10,144 bases of DNA from positions 1 through 10,144 of the forward strand of contig DGUG01000092.1 in NCBI GenBank assembly GCA_002394535.1. Direction: 5' to 3'. A model generated the notes under the pieces. That model did not search any database, had not been told where the DNA came from, and saw only the letters and a list, made by a program, of their open reading frames with translations. Both the position numbers and the translations under genes were made by a program. Positions 1 to 5,920 of the stretch are shown here, piece by piece; within the stretch, counting starts at the first letter, position 1, and the number at the start of each line of letters is the position of its first letter. This DNA comes from Lachnospiraceae bacterium UBA4316. GTDB taxonomy: Bacteria > Bacillota > Clostridia > Lachnospirales > Lachnospiraceae.

Positions 1-243
1 GATCTGGGGAGCCTCGTACTGCTTATGAGTATCTTTGGCGTACGGATAGCCATCGTTTATGTTGTGATGGGGCTGATGATTGCTGTCGTAGGTGGATCTT
101 TGATCGAGAAATTACATATGGAAGATCAGGTCCCGGATTTTATCAGGAATGTGAACAGTAGTGTTGATATAGAAACTCCGAGCCTCACTGTTAAAGAACG
201 ATTCATCTATGCAAAGATTTATACAAAAAATAGCAATTTTTGA
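1..243 (+). pseudogene. Truncated permease of the UPF0718/ArsP type, 5' end outside the window
   Basis: The frame is open from base 1, so the gene starts upstream of the window. It ends at TGA 241-243 after about 80 visible codons. The visible part reads as a membrane helix (FGVRIAIVYVVMGLMIAVVGG) followed by a short charged tail with ERFIYAK. In UPF0718/ArsP-type permeases, a helix ending in GG, then an I-x-K-L-x-x-E segment and a K-E/D-R-x-x-Y-A segment, lies near the middle of the protein, and several more helices follow. Here translation stops right after that segment, and a terminator begins 33 bases later. The second half of the transporter therefore seems to be missing. A full-length member would export or transport a small substrate across the cytoplasmic membrane, and a half protein is unlikely to work. 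The family assignment is from memory of the pattern. A natural short paralogue remains possible. Confidence 0.5.
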
Positions 244-275
244 TAATAGATTTTAGGCCTGAAAAAGGGCGATTT

Positions 276-304
276 GCGTTCGTAACATATTACGAACGCT
301 TTTT
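276..304 (+). terminator. Rho-independent terminator after the permease fragment
   Basis: A perfect 10-base-pair stem (276-285 with 290-299) with a four-base loop CATA is followed directly by a T run at 300-304 and by further T-rich sequence. It lies 33 bases after the permease stop codon. Confidence 0.9.
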
Positions 305-354
305 AGGTGTTTTTTTGACTCTTTTGGGGGCTGTTTTTTGATCTCGTTTCTTAT

Positions 355-363
355 TGTTATAAA
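355..363 (+). promoter_or_regulatory. Possible extended -10 promoter for a short transcript
   Basis: TGTTATAAA fits the extended -10 pattern TG-N-TATAAT with one mismatch in the hexamer. No good -35 is visible. Transcription from about 370 would reach the terminator at 403-431 after roughly 60 bases, with no reading frame in between. Confidence 0.25.
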
Positions 364-394
364 CAAGATTTTGGAATTTTAAACAGGGGATAGA

Positions 395-412
395 GTGATA
401 TCAGAGCTGCCG
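395..412 (+). repeat. 18-base repeat, copy 1 (GTGATATCAGAGCTGCCG)
   Basis: It differs from the copy at 5931-5948 by one base and from the copy at 3864-3881 by two. Here it forms the left arm of the terminator hairpin. The copy at 5931 lies inside the coding sequence of a small protein. Confidence 0.6.
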
Positions 413-431
413 TAAAACGGCAGCTCTTTTT
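403..431 (+). terminator. Strong rho-independent terminator upstream of the NEW3-ABC operon
   Basis: A 10-base-pair perfect stem (403-412 with 418-427), rich in GC, has a five-base loop and runs into TTTTT at 427-431. No gene lies between this terminator and the previous one, so it ends either read-through or a short transcript started near 370. Confidence 0.85.
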
Positions 432-567
432 GTTCACAGAAAAAACACGGAATTATGAAATTTGCGTCACAAATTGGGACTAACTTTCAGTACAGACGTT
501 GCGGAGGAGGTGCTTGACCAATATCGCAAACGATCCTTACATTTTTTTTAAGGAGGCGTGACAGATC

Positions 568-1827
568 ATGGGAAGGACAGCAGGATTTGTGACAGGAAAG
601 AAAAAGAGGTTTGCTTGCGGACTGTTGGCGGCCGGAGTGCTGGCGGCGATTACGGTGTTTATGCCGGCTGCGGTTTTTGCGGACGAAGCAGATACGAACA
701 GCCAGACAGAGGCGGTAAGTCAGGCAGGTGGAGTGGTCTTTAGCACAGACTACCCCGGGGTTACGGTAAAGCCAGGCGGAGCCTCAACATTTCCGCTCTA
801 TATAACAAATACCGGTTCGAAGGAGACCACGGTTGCGCTTGAAGCGGAAGATCTCCCGGAGGGCTGGGAGGGAGCATTCAAGAACACCTCAAATGAAGTG
901 TCCATGGTTCATGTAGGTGCTCATCAGAAAAAAGAGGATTCCCCGTCGCTTTCCTATTCGCTGACCGTTCCGGAGGATGCGAAGGAGGATACCTACACGA
1001 TCACCTTGAACGCGAAGGGCGGCAGCGTGAACGAGGAATTAAAGCTTTCCGTCAAGGTTGATGCGGAAGAGAAAAAGCTCGGTGTTGATACCTTCACCAC
1101 GGATTACGCTCAGCAGGAGGGTCCGGCCGGAACAAAATTCAGTTATACCGCGAAGCTTACCAACAACAGCGGAGAGAATCAGACCTATTCAATGTCTGTT
1201 CAGGGAGCGCCGGAGGGCTGGAACGTAACCTTTACTCCTTCGGATGCCGGCAGCGCAACATCTTCAGTTCCGGTAGAAGCCGGCGCAACTTCTTCGATCG
1301 CTGTGGCAGTCACACCCGCGCAGAATGTAATGGCAGGTGAGTATCCTCTCACGTTCATGGTGGACTGTGCAGGAGAGACACTCGAGCTCCCGGTTACCGT
1401 TAAGATCACTGGTACCTACGGCCTTATGGCGACTACGCCCAATGGCAATCTTTCCACCAGTACCTATGCGGGAGAGTCGAAGGATGTGGTTCTTTCCATA
1501 CAGAATACGGGCAATATCGACCTCAGCAATATAAGCCTTAAGGCACAGGCTTCCACCGACTGGAAGGTCACATTTGACGAGGACACCATCAGTGATATTC
1601 CCGCCGGACAGAGCAAAGAAGTGACCGCCCATATTACTCCTGCGAAGGATGCGATCCTCGGGGACTACGCGGTTCTTGTCACTGCGTCAAATGAAGTGGT
1701 CAAATCCGAATGCGACTTGAGAGTTGCCGTACAGAATCATACGGGCTGGGGAATTGTGGCGGTTGTGATCATCGCGGCCCTGGTTGCCGGATTGGTTTAC
1801 ATAATTCGAAAGTTTGGAAGAAGATAA
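568..1827 (+). CDS. Secreted, membrane-anchored protein with three NEW3/Ig-like repeats, first gene of an ABC operon
   Basis: The 419-residue protein starts at ATG 568, placed 11 bases after a strong AAGGAGG (550-556). Residues 11-14 (KKKR) and a hydrophobic stretch (15-38) form a signal peptide with a likely cleavage after VFA at residue 38. Three tandem beta-sandwich-type repeats follow, at about 56-170, 173-285 and 286-390. Each contains an NTG or NNSG turn, a glycine-tryptophan or D-W-K-V segment and a late G-x-Y strand, as in the NEW3 (NPCBM-associated) family. Residues about 394-415 form one transmembrane helix ending in RKFGRR. The protein is therefore exposed outside and held by its C terminus. 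The next gene starts 15 bases downstream. NEW3 proteins encoded with ABC-2 transporters are known in Firmicutes and archaea, but the substrate is not known. It may be an accessory or substrate-holding subunit. That role is inference. Confidence 0.85.
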   Translation: MGRTAGFVTGKKKRFACGLLAAGVLAAITVFMPAAVFADEADTNSQTEAVSQAGGVVFSTDYPGVTVKPGGASTFPLYITNTGSKETTVALEAEDLPEGWEGAFKNTSNEVSMVHVGAHQKKEDSPSLSYSLTVPEDAKEDTYTITLNAKGGSVNEELKLSVKVDAEEKKLGVDTFTTDYAQQEGPAGTKFSYTAKLTNNSGENQTYSMSVQGAPEGWNVTFTPSDAGSATSSVPVEAGATSSIAVAVTPAQNVMAGEYPLTFMVDCAGETLELPVTVKITGTYGLMATTPNGNLSTSTYAGESKDVVLSIQNTGNIDLSNISLKAQASTDWKVTFDEDTISDIPAGQSKEVTAHITPAKDAILGDYAVLVTASNEVVKSECDLRVAVQNHTGWGIVAVVIIAALVAGLVYIIRKFGRR

Positions 1828-1842
1828 ACAGTGAGGCAGGCT

Positions 1843-2850
1843 ATGACAGATACACCGATTATCCGCATCATGGATCTGACAAAGGCTTATGGCTCGAAAA
1901 CAGCCGTGGATCATCTTAATCTGGAGATCAGACAGGGAGAGATTTTCGGTCTGCTCGGACCGAACGGTGCGGGAAAAACAACAACAATATTAATGCTCCT
2001 GGGCTTGACCGAACCTACTCATGGAATGGCATTGATCGACGGGCATGACTGCACAAGGCAGTCCATGCTGGTAAAGCGGATCACCGGATATATGCCGGAC
2101 AACATCGGGTTTTACAGCGATATGACAGGACGCGAGAACCTTCGTTTCATGGCGAGGCTTAACGGTATTCCGGAGCATGAGATCAACCCGCTGATCGACG
2201 GTTTGCTGGAAAAGGTGGGAATGACCCACGCTGCGGATCAGAAGACGGAGACCTATTCAAAGGGTATGCGCCAGCGTCTCGGGATCGCGGACGTCCTTAT
2301 TAAGGATCCGGAGGTCATCATAATGGATGAACCCACAACGGGCCTTGATCCGGAAGGTATGCGGGAGTTTTTAAGCCTTATAAAGCAGCTGAGCGTTGAG
2401 GATAAGAAGACGATCCTGGTATCCAGCCATCAGCTCTACCAGATCCAGCAGATCTGTGACAGGGTCGGTATTTTCGTGGACGGAAACCTGATCGCCTGCG
2501 GAGGTATCGATGAGCTCGGAAGCCAGATCGAGACGGAAGGGCACTACACTCTGGAAATTGAGACCGAGCCCTGCGACAGCAGATTTCTGGGATTTATTGA
2601 GGGACTTAAGGGAATGACCGGGATAACAAAGAACGGCAATACCTTTGTAATCAATTCCTCGGAGGATCTTCGGGAGGAAATCACAAAGTACCTTATAACG
2701 AATGAATATAAGCTCTTGCATCTGCATCAGAAGGGCGGGGATCTCGATGAGATCTACCGTGTCTATTTTGAAGAAGCTGAAAAAGAAGGAGATGATAGTG
2801 ATGGTAAAGACGGCAGCAGGAAACGCCTTTTCGGCCGCAGAGGGGCATAA
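1843..2850 (+). CDS. ABC-2 type transporter ATP-binding protein
   Basis: The 335-residue ATPase has all the nucleotide-binding motifs: Walker A GPNGAGKTT (39-47), signature YSKGMRQRL (138-146), Walker B VIIMDEP (158-164), D-loop GLDPE (167-171) and H-loop histidine 196 in SSH. The Q-loop position carries aspartate (GYMPD, D86) instead of glutamine, as is common in this drug/lipid-export subfamily. Residues from about 225 form the C-terminal extension seen in CcmA-like ATPases. I chose ATG 1843, which follows a weak GTGAGG (1831-1836) by 6 bases. An in-frame GTG at 1831 would add four residues but has no ribosome binding site. The gene lies 15 bases after the NEW3 gene and overlaps the permease gene, so the three are very likely one transcript. 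The protein would bind the cytoplasmic side of the permease and power transport, probably export. Confidence 0.93.
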   Translation: MTDTPIIRIMDLTKAYGSKTAVDHLNLEIRQGEIFGLLGPNGAGKTTTILMLLGLTEPTHGMALIDGHDCTRQSMLVKRITGYMPDNIGFYSDMTGRENLRFMARLNGIPEHEINPLIDGLLEKVGMTHAADQKTETYSKGMRQRLGIADVLIKDPEVIIMDEPTTGLDPEGMREFLSLIKQLSVEDKKTILVSSHQLYQIQQICDRVGIFVDGNLIACGGIDELGSQIETEGHYTLEIETEPCDSRFLGFIEGLKGMTGITKNGNTFVINSSEDLREEITKYLITNEYKLLHLHQKGGDLDEIYRVYFEEAEKEGDDSDGKDGSRKRLFGRRGA

Positions 2851-3835
2851 CAATAAGAGTATCCGTTATCACAGCCTTACGGCTCTCTACCAGAAGGAAA
2901 TGGCAGATCACGTAACGGGAAAAAGGTTCATCATTATCCTGATCCTGGTGATCGCTATGACGATCGCAAGCGTTTACGGCGCGGTTACGGGCATAGGCAG
3001 CGCGCTTAAAGACGCGGCAGCGGATCCGAAGGCTTCGTTTGATGCAAGCTTCATGTTCTTAAAGCTGTTTTCCACAGGCGGAAGTTCAATACCCTCGTAT
3101 ATGTCGCTGATCGCCCTGATCGGGCCGTTCATCGGGCTTATCCTGGGCTTTGACTCGATCAACGCGGAAAAAAATAGCGGCACCTTAAACCGCCTTGTGT
3201 CACAGCCCATCTACAGAGATTCCATCATTATCGGCAAGTTCCTGGCCTCAAGTACGCTTATCACTGTCATGATCTTCAGCACAGGAATCGCGGTAGGTTG
3301 CGCAGGCTTTCTCTGCTCCGGGATAAGACCCACGGGTGAGGAGCTTGTGAGGCTCCTGATCTATTTGATCTTTACTGACATTTACGTCTGTTTCTGGCTG
3401 GCAATGGCCATGCTGTTTTCGGTCTTTACCAGACACGCAACGACCTCGGCTCTTTCTTCGATCGCCTTGTGGCTCTTTTTCGCGATTTTCATGAGCCTTT
3501 TAGCCGGAATTATGGCGAATGCGGCCTATCCTGTCAATACAGAGTATGAGCAGGCGGTCAACGGCCTTAAAAACTATGACCTTAATCTTAACTTAAACCG
3601 TCTTTCTCCGTATTATCTTTATTCCGAGGCCGGTTCCGTGCTTATGAACCCCGCGACCAGGGCGATCAACGCCGTGTCCTACGCCCAGCTGGTAGGGGCA
3701 CTGCGCGGTTACCTGCCGCTGGGTCAGAGCCTGCTGCTGATCTGGCCTCATCTGGTAGGACTGCTGGCGCTTACCTTTGCTGCGTTTACGATATCGTATG
3801 TGGGCTTTATGCGCCAGGAGATAAGAGGGAACTGA
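2801..3835 (+). CDS. ABC-2 type transporter permease (NosY-like)
   Basis: The 344-residue membrane protein overlaps the end of the ATPase gene by 50 bases in another frame. I chose ATG 2801, which follows AAGGAG (2786-2791) by 9 bases. ATG 2792 and a far-upstream start at 2702 are in frame but lie on or before the ribosome binding site. A helix at about 43-62 is followed by an external loop, a helix at about 101-118, and the motif FDSINAEKNSGTLNRLVSQP (117-136). That motif is the hallmark F-D-x-I-x-x-E-x-x-x-G-T-L of ABC-2/NosY permeases. Further helices lie at about 148-173, 185-207, 217-242 and 310-336. It would form the transport channel with the ATPase and perhaps with the NEW3 protein. 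The substrate cannot be read from the sequence. Confidence 0.9.
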   Translation: MVKTAAGNAFSAAEGHNNKSIRYHSLTALYQKEMADHVTGKRFIIILILVIAMTIASVYGAVTGIGSALKDAAADPKASFDASFMFLKLFSTGGSSIPSYMSLIALIGPFIGLILGFDSINAEKNSGTLNRLVSQPIYRDSIIIGKFLASSTLITVMIFSTGIAVGCAGFLCSGIRPTGEELVRLLIYLIFTDIYVCFWLAMAMLFSVFTRHATTSALSSIALWLFFAIFMSLLAGIMANAAYPVNTEYEQAVNGLKNYDLNLNLNRLSPYYLYSEAGSVLMNPATRAINAVSYAQLVGALRGYLPLGQSLLLIWPHLVGLLALTFAAFTISYVGFMRQEIRGN

Positions 3836-3863
3836 GTTCCCCTTGCTTCGGCTTATGCTGGTC

Positions 3864-3881
3864 GTGATATCAGGGCTGTCG
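3864..3881 (+). repeat. 18-base repeat, copy 2 (GTGATATCAGGGCTGTCG)
   Basis: It lies 29 bases after the permease stop codon and matches the copy at 5931-5948 at 17 of 18 positions. Weak similarity continues on both sides (CTTATG upstream, ATGGC downstream), as expected for a decayed copy of the small gene at 5921. With copy 1 it also flanks the whole NEW3-ABC operon as an imperfect direct repeat. Confidence 0.5.
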
Positions 3882-3951
3882 TTTTATGGCGCTAACCCAT
3901 GCAATCCCATCTGCTTCGCTTATAATAAAAATGAATAGCGTATATAAAATG

Positions 3952-3960
3952 TGATAAAAT
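3952..3960 (+). promoter_or_regulatory. Extended -10 promoter for the 37-residue gene
   Basis: TGATAAAAT fits TG-N-TATAAT with one mismatch. The -35 (TGAATA, 3932-3937, 17-base spacer) is weak. The next gene starts 28 bases downstream. Confidence 0.5.
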
Positions 3961-3987
3961 GATAAAGAAACGGAGGTGATCGATACG

Positions 3988-4101
3988 ATGGCAACCGTAA
4001 CAGTTTATGAAGATACAGTAAGCTTACTAAAAACTCTCGATCCCAATCAGCTTAACAACGAATTAGTCATTGTTAAGTATTATAAAAACAAGGATAATTA
4101 G
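3988..4101 (+). CDS. Small protein of 37 residues, function unknown
   Basis: ATG 3988 follows a strong GGAGGTGA (3972-3979) by 8 bases and an extended -10 promoter, so it is probably translated in spite of its length. The sequence (MATVTVYEDTVSLLKTLDPN, then QLNNELVIVKYYKNKDN) has no signal peptide or transmembrane segment. It is acidic in the first half and lysine-rich at the end. I do not recognise the family. It stands alone: the next gene has its own promoter 27 bases further on. A role as a small regulator or toxin/antitoxin partner cannot be judged from the sequence. Confidence 0.55.
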   Translation: MATVTVYEDTVSLLKTLDPNQLNNELVIVKYYKNKDN

Positions 4102-4127
4102 AAAATAGAAGGCGTATAATTCAATTA

Positions 4128-4156
4128 TTGAGACATACACGTGGACTTGATATAAT
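4128..4156 (+). promoter_or_regulatory. Sigma-70/SigA promoter for the 53-residue gene
   Basis: TTGAGA (4128-4133), a 17-base spacer and a perfect TATAAT (4151-4156) make the best promoter in the window. A purine-rich ribosome binding site, GGGAGGGGAG (4185-4194), follows before ATG 4201. Confidence 0.85.
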
Positions 4157-4200
4157 AGTGTCTGGAGTGATAAAACTCATTAACGGGAGGGGAGAGGACA

Positions 4201-4362
4201 ATGTCAGAAAGAGACAAAAGAGTAGTAGAAGGCATGGTGCGTACCGGAATGTGTTTCGATGATCTGTGTGATGTCTTTGCGCAGTTTCCGTATGAGGATA
4301 TTGAAATAATCTTTCAAGAAACACGAAAAGAGACATATATCCGGAATAATCCTAAAATATAG
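4201..4362 (+). CDS. Small protein of 53 residues, paralogue of the 5921 gene product
   Basis: This gene encodes MSERDKRVVEGMVRTGMCFD followed by a helical second half with FPYEDIEIIF. It has its own strong promoter and ribosome binding site. It aligns without gaps to the 59-residue protein at 5921-6100. Shared residues include ERD (3-5), V-E-x-M (9-12), RTGM (14-17), FD (19-20), L22, F26, F29, E-x-I-E (32-35) and I37. The spacing of the two predicted helices around RTGM resembles a helix-turn-helix, which would suggest DNA binding, but the protein is short for that and the assignment is only a suggestion. I do not recognise a named family. The C-terminal tail is basic and differs between the two copies. 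Confidence 0.75.
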   Translation: MSERDKRVVEGMVRTGMCFDDLCDVFAQFPYEDIEIIFQETRKETYIRNNPKI

Positions 4363-4447
4363 GATATAAGAATTTTTTGGTATGTGACATTAGCCCAATA
4401 TTATGTCGTATAATTTCAATTCTATGCCATATCTGTTCTGCGAAAGA

Positions 4448-4675
4448 TCAGGTATCATGGTCATCAGATTCATAAATATCCACCTGTGAAGCCCGTCTTT
4501 TATGTTCTTCCTCGATAGCAGCATAGTGCTTTGAAGTGGTGTTGATATCGGAATGCCCCAGAACGTCTGCAACCATATAGATATCGCCAGTTTTGTTGTA
4601 AAGAGCGGTTCCATATGTTCGTCTGAGTTTATGTGGGATAAGTCTCATATTAAGCCTCACTGATTGAGGTTCTTA
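4448..4675 (-). pseudogene. C-terminal remnant of a tyrosine recombinase (phage-type integrase)
   Basis: The minus strand is open for about 75 codons up to a TAA just upstream. It begins at best with GTG 4660 (70 residues). The remnant holds the end of the catalytic domain: H10 and R13 of the H-x-x-R box (PHKLRR), H36 in LGHSDINTT, and the nucleophile Y46 in KHY, followed by the usual charged tail (EEEHKRR). The N-terminal arm- and core-binding domains, the first catalytic arginine and the catalytic lysine are absent, so it cannot recombine DNA. It is the only leftover of an integrase in the window and lies about 0.9 kb from a tRNA-Pro 3' fragment at 5566-5586, which is the kind of target such integrases use. 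It is convergent with the 4201 gene. Confidence 0.85.
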
Positions 4676-4703
4676 TCCTCTTGTTATGTATTGATTATTA
4701 TAG

Positions 4704-4728
4704 TTTTACCATTATAGATATGGTAAAA
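4704..4728. promoter_or_regulatory. Perfect inverted repeat overlapping the promoter of the GNAT-like gene
   Basis: TTTTACCAT and ATGGTAAAA form a perfect 9+9 palindrome with a 7-base centre (TATAGAT). Its right arm contains an extended -10 (TGGTAAAAT, 4721-4729) located 19 bases before ATG 4748. A protein dimer bound here would block the promoter, so an operator is likely. No T run follows, which speaks against a terminator. Confidence 0.6.
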
Positions 4729-4747
4729 TATATACGGAGGATTTGTT

Positions 4748-5293
4748 ATGATTTGCGTAGATATTGACGTTTTGACTCCGTGTTTGCAGGATGCCCTGAC
4801 AGGAGAAAATGTCGAAACAGAAGTCATCAGAATAAAACGCTCCAGCTTTTTGCAAAAATATAATAAAAAGAATGGTTGGTATACTTCCTGGGCAGATCTG
4901 GCAAAGAATAATGAGATCTACGCTTTGGTAATCAAGGGAACAGTAGATATTCAAGGACTACTTGCTATACGGAATGATACGGATATGCAGGCGGCGTTTG
5001 TTTCATGGATGGTTGCGGCTCCTCATAACAACTTACAAATAGTGGAGCAGAAGAAGTATTTAGGTGTGGGTGGCCATCTATTTGCAATAGCAGCCGCAAA
5101 ATCCGAAGAATATGGATATAACTGTGAGATGACCGGATTTGCGGCTAACGAGACATTGGAAAAACATTATGTAGAAAACTTTGATGCAATCAGAATACAT
5201 ATGTTACATCCCTATCAGATTCTGATACCTGAAGAAGCCGGGAAGAGGATAAAGGAGATTTACACGTATGAATGGACAGATGATGAATTATAA
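4748..5293 (+). CDS. GNAT-like acetyltransferase domain protein
   Basis: The 181-residue protein starts at ATG 4748, 7 bases after GGAGG (4736-4740). The central strand VSWMVAAPHNN (85-95) leads into a coenzyme-A-binding-type loop, KKYLGVGG (102-109), matching R/Q-x-x-G-x-G/A with lysine or tyrosine in the first place. A helix and then N134-to-N144 with HYVENF follow, like the N-x-x-A-x-x-x-Y-x-x-x-G-F end of GNAT enzymes. The first 70 residues (MICVDIDVLTPCLQDALTGE, then an NGWYTSW segment) are not standard for the family and may bind the target. The acetylated substrate is unknown. A 66-residue gene overlaps its end by 26 bases, and the promoter carries an operator-like palindrome. It lies in the accessory patch between an integrase remnant and a putative att site, so it is probably cargo of a mobile element. 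Confidence 0.7.
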   Translation: MICVDIDVLTPCLQDALTGENVETEVIRIKRSSFLQKYNKKNGWYTSWADLAKNNEIYALVIKGTVDIQGLLAIRNDTDMQAAFVSWMVAAPHNNLQIVEQKKYLGVGGHLFAIAAAKSEEYGYNCEMTGFAANETLEKHYVENFDAIRIHMLHPYQILIPEEAGKRIKEIYTYEWTDDEL

Positions 5294-5468
5294 AAGATAT
5301 TATGAATCGTTAAAGAATACTCCGGAACCTGATGAAGTCTTGAATCCTATTGCCATAGACTATAAAGGCCTTATAGCCTACGCCAAGACAAGGGGAGTTG
5401 AGCCTTGCGATTTATCTGATGAAGAAAAAAGCAGATTTATCATTTCCAAAGAGGCTGCGGTAGTTTAA
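5268..5468 (+). CDS. Small acidic protein of 66 residues, partner of the GNAT-like gene, function unknown
   Basis: ATG 5268 follows AAAGGAG (5251-5257) by 10 bases and overlaps the end of the upstream gene by 26 bases, so the two are translated from one message. The protein (MNGQMMNYKRYYESLKNTPE at the start, DLSDEEKSRFIISKEAAVV at the end) has no membrane segment or signal peptide. A basic N-terminal helix is followed by an acidic region. I do not recognise the family. A tightly overlapping pair under a palindromic operator could be a toxin-antitoxin or modifier-target pair. That is inference only. Confidence 0.75.
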   Translation: MNGQMMNYKRYYESLKNTPEPDEVLNPIAIDYKGLIAYAKTRGVEPCDLSDEEKSRFIISKEAAVV

Positions 5469-5479
5469 ATCTAGAATGA

Positions 5480-5500
5480 TTGGTTACCTTTTTGGTTACC
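5480..5500 (+). repeat. Two TTGGTTACC direct repeats, candidate arm-type integrase sites
   Basis: TTGGTTACC occurs at 5480-5488 and 5492-5500, a 12-base period, about 70 bases from the tRNA-like core at 5566. Short direct repeats at this distance from the core are typical arm-type binding sites of tyrosine integrases. The role is inferred from position. Confidence 0.4.
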
Positions 5501-5565
5501 CTGACGCTGATCGAGGACCTGCGGAGCTCCTTTCTTACAGTATTTTCAGCGTTTCGGTGGATCCA

Positions 5566-5586
5566 GTTCGAATCTTGTCACTCCGA
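5566..5586 (+). other. 3' end of a tRNA-Pro gene, probable att site of an integrated element
   Basis: GTTCGAATC (5566-5574) is a canonical T-loop with closing bases, followed by CTTGT (T-stem 3' strand, 5574-5578), CACTCCG (acceptor 3' strand, 5579-5585) and A (discriminator, 5586). CACTCCG-A is typical of bacterial tRNA-Pro, which starts CGGAGTG. The bases before the T-loop (TCCAG) pair poorly with CTTGT, and no anticodon arm, D arm or matching CGGAGTG lies upstream. So only the 3' end is present. A terminator follows 13 bases later, as after a real tRNA gene. Tyrosine integrases cross over in this part of tRNA genes and leave exactly such a fragment at one end. The element would lie to the left. 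Confidence 0.5.
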
Positions 5587-5598
5587 TTGCCAATTGGG

Positions 5599-5635
5599 AT
5601 CGCGAATCCGATGTTTATGCGGGTTCGCGATTTTT
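5599..5635 (+). terminator. Strong terminator after the tRNA-Pro fragment
   Basis: A 12-base-pair stem (5599-5610 with 5620-5631) with one G-T pair and a 9-base loop is followed by TTTTT (5631-5635). Confidence 0.9.
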
Positions 5636-5838
5636 AGTTAAGTCAAAAATCTCGAGAGCTTATCACAGTTTTTCATAGGAGGATTTGAAGGCACTGCACC
5701 TCCGGACAAACCAAATTTGTAAAATTTTTATCGAAGGGGTTATGAAAGAGGGTATATGTGACGATATAAATATCAAAGATAAGAAAGTAAGCCAAAAAAC
5801 TCTTTTTCATTTTGTAAACCTCCCAAACATTTAAGCAT

Positions 5839-5875
5839 CGGGCGCTGCACAGGGTCAGCGCCCGGTTCTTATTTT
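5839..5875 (+). terminator. GC-rich terminator upstream of the 5921 gene
   Basis: A perfect 9-base-pair stem (CGGGCGCTG, 5839-5847, with 5856-5864) is followed by TTCTTATTTTT. No clear gene precedes it, so it may end a lost gene or the weak 5742 frame. Confidence 0.8.
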
Positions 5876-5881
5876 TGCGTT

Positions 5882-5914
5882 TTTTTCCACAAATGCCCCC
5901 AAATATGTTAATAT
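5882..5914 (+). promoter_or_regulatory. Promoter of the 5921 gene, predicted leaderless
   Basis: TTTTTCCACAAATGC (from 5882) is followed by the extended -10 TGTTAATAT (5906-5914). ATG 5921 begins 6 bases after the -10, close to the expected transcription start, and no ribosome binding site fits in between. The same block with the same spacing precedes the 9013 gene. Confidence 0.6.
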
Positions 5915-5920
5915 ACTTAT

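Larger units (their letters stand above)
244..567. other. Intergenic region upstream of the NEW3-ABC operon
   Basis: This 324-base stretch holds two terminators (276-304 and 403-431), one copy of an 18-base repeat (395-412) and no convincing gene. A possible extended -10 (TGTTATAAA, 355-363) would give a transcript ending at the second terminator. A weak -35/-10 pair, TTGACC at 514-519 and TTACAT at 537-542 with a 17-base spacer, could drive the operon. It has only three of six consensus bases in the -10. No longer stretch reads as a protein with a start and ribosome binding site. Confidence 0.6.
5469..5920. other. Intergenic region with an attachment-site scar and two terminators
   Basis: From left to right this 452-base stretch holds two 9-base direct repeats (5480-5500), the 3' end of a tRNA-Pro (5566-5586), a strong terminator (5599-5635), about 200 bases of AT-rich sequence, a second terminator (5839-5875), and the promoter of the 5921 gene. 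A 30-codon frame at 5742-5834 follows GAAGGGG with a spacing of only 3 bases. It is too weakly supported to call a gene. Confidence 0.6.

Noticed and set aside
4655..4669. Hairpin CCTCA-TGAGG as a terminator or att core
   Set aside because: The stem has only five base pairs, there is no T run, and it lies within the integrase remnant.
5447..5576. Minus-strand frame through the TTGGTTACC repeats reading VTKKVTN, possibly the end of an integrase
   Set aside because: It has no start codon, runs from the putative att core, and overlaps the end of the 66-residue gene. The repeats alone explain the peptide pattern.
5522..5586. A complete tRNA gene ending at 5586, using CGGAG at 5522 as its 5' acceptor arm
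   Set aside because: The distance is 64 bases and not about 72, no D arm or anticodon stem-loop can be drawn, and the T-stem has two mismatches. Only the 3' end is supported.
5742..5834. A 30-codon frame after GAAGGGG
   Set aside because: The spacing between ribosome binding site and ATG is only 3 bases, the composition is AT-rich without clear protein character, and no promoter is visible.
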